This document shows, piece by piece, positions 4,885 to 5,636 of a stretch of DNA of 5,636 nt (position 1 is its first letter; every line of letters begins with the position of its first letter). The DNA is taken from positions 1 to 5,636 of the forward strand of contig JBOFWL010000128.1 in NCBI GenBank assembly GCA_051653605.1, written 5' to 3'. Below the pieces are notes generated by a model. That model was not told where the DNA came from. It made no database searches and saw nothing but the letters and a program-made list of their open reading frames with translations. Origin of the DNA: JBOFWL01 sp051653605 (lineage in GTDB: Bacteria > Spirochaetota > Brevinematia > Brevinematales > Brevinemataceae). The position numbers and the translations under genes are program-made.

Positions 4885-5636
4885 CTATGATTCGGTTTGT
4901 GCTTGAATTTCGGCATCATCGACGTTACCTGTAGAATCCTCTTCAGGTAAAGGCATGTTTTTATTTCGTAATTCGTCGGCTTGTGGCGCGGTCGAAGGCT
5001 TCATTCCAAGAATCGAGCGAACTTCATTCGAAGTCAAGATTTCATTACGAGTGAAGCTGTCTGCTATCTCGGCCATTTCATTAGCCGGAACTAAACGAAA
5101 AACATCTCGGAATCCCATTACGGTTTGTCCTTGCGATCTTGCAGTTTTTGTTAGGAATTTTCTTCTTAATTCTTCGATAATGGCCGTGACAATTGGCTCT
5201 ACTGTTCGATTGTAATAGTTAAGCATCGCTTTTTCATCACCTTTACCATTAAACACGTCTTCTGTAATACCCAATTGACTATACAACATATTGGTTAGAT
5301 ATGTTATTTGCGTTAAAAGATTATTTTCAGTAGGACGATTTAATTGAGTTACGTGTTCTGTTCCATCGGTATACGCAATACCATACTTCGACCCAGAAAG
5401 TTGTTTTTCAATCATCGCGCGTCTTTCTTCAGCTTGTTTTTGTCTTGCTTCAGATTTAATAACATATGGTAATTGAATAATTAAATCTAATTTACCACTA
5501 CCGCTTTGATCGTCAATTGCATCAAGAAGATTTAATTTTCGAATCAAACGTTTCATAGTGCTATTAGGCTCATTCATAACGGCATATAACGGATTTTCAA
5601 TAATCCCAACGACCGATTTTGGCAGAAGTATTCTTT
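4885..5636 (-). CDS. Portal protein, C-terminal part (N-terminus beyond the window)
   Basis: The frame is open from the right edge to TAG at 4887-4885, giving 249 complete residues. An ATG at 5577 exists, but the 19 codons upstream of it (including LLPKSVVGIIENPLYAV) remain open and read as portal sequence, and there is no ribosome binding site there. The true start is therefore outside. Portal proteins form the dodecameric ring at one capsid vertex through which DNA is packaged and ejected. Typical features are KLDLIIQLPYVIKSEARQKQ, then LTNMLYSQLGITEDVFNGKG, then MLNYYNRTVEPIVTAIIEEL with RRKFLT (stem and wing helices), the EMAEIADSFTRNEILTSNEV stretch, and RSILGMKP, as in the HK97-type portal family. 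The last residues (EEDSTGNVDDAEIQAQTES) are acidic and probably disordered. Its position before the protease-capsid gene is standard. Confidence 0.9.
   Translation of the reverse strand, partial: RILLPKSVVGIIENPLYAVMNEPNSTMKRLIRKLNLLDAIDDQSGSGKLDLIIQLPYVIKSEARQKQAEERRAMIEKQLSGSKYGIAYTDGTEHVTQLNRPTENNLLTQITYLTNMLYSQLGITEDVFNGKGDEKAMLNYYNRTVEPIVTAIIEELRRKFLTKTARSQGQTVMGFRDVFRLVPANEMAEIADSFTRNEILTSNEVRSILGMKPSTAPQADELRNKNMPLPEEDSTGNVDDAEIQAQTES

Noticed and set aside
4885..5577. Portal gene starting at the ATG at 5577
   Set aside because: The frame stays open to the window edge with portal-like sequence, no ribosome binding site precedes this ATG, and 230 residues is too short for a portal protein. 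It is the C-terminal part of a longer gene.
1..5636. CRISPR array, tRNA or rRNA gene, insertion sequence, integrase or attachment site
   Set aside because: I saw no regularly spaced repeats, cloverleaf, transposase-like frame or terminal inverted repeats. The window is almost fully occupied by phage virion and lysis genes.

Overview
The window is part of the late (virion and lysis) gene cluster of a siphovirus-type tailed phage or prophage. All genes lie on the minus strand, so transcription runs from high to low coordinates. The DNA is AT-rich. Nearly every gene has a strong AGGAG-type ribosome binding site, and the proteins resemble those of phages of low-GC Gram-positive bacteria (Bacillota, probably a Clostridia-type host). 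The host assignment is an inference. No integrase, tRNA or bacterial gene is present to separate a free phage from a prophage.

In transcription order: the C-terminal part of a portal protein, running off the right edge (5636-4885); an intergenic gap of about 100 bases with a weak promoter-like TATAAT; a 582-residue prohead protease-major capsid fusion (4784-3036); a head-tail connector (3012-2689); a tail terminator (2705-2400), overlapping it; the major tail tube protein (2382-1708); a factor-independent terminator hairpin (1697-1661); two probable tail-assembly chaperones (1641-1210 and 1190-651); a 41-residue Cys4 zinc-ribbon microprotein (644-519); and a T7-lysozyme-type N-acetylmuramoyl-L-alanine amidase (526-1), cut by the left edge.

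The set builds an HK97-fold head (portal vertex, protease, capsid), joins it to a non-contractile tail (connector, terminator, tube), and begins tail assembly (chaperones). The amidase is probably the lytic enzyme, or less likely a virion-associated one. No coding gap exceeds about 100 bases.

The most interesting point is the protease-capsid fusion. At codon 230, exactly where the capsid part begins, it has a near-ideal internal Shine-Dalgarno and ATG. Just inside that start lies an in-phase A AAA AAT slippery heptamer whose -1 frame stops after two codons. One reading frame could therefore yield the full fusion, a free capsid protein of 353 residues, and possibly a protease-linker product without capsid. 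Also unusual are a recurring QH-x-D-G motif in the fusion, a head-to-tail gene set with no adaptor gene between capsid and connector, and the microprotein-amidase pair where a tape measure gene would be expected.
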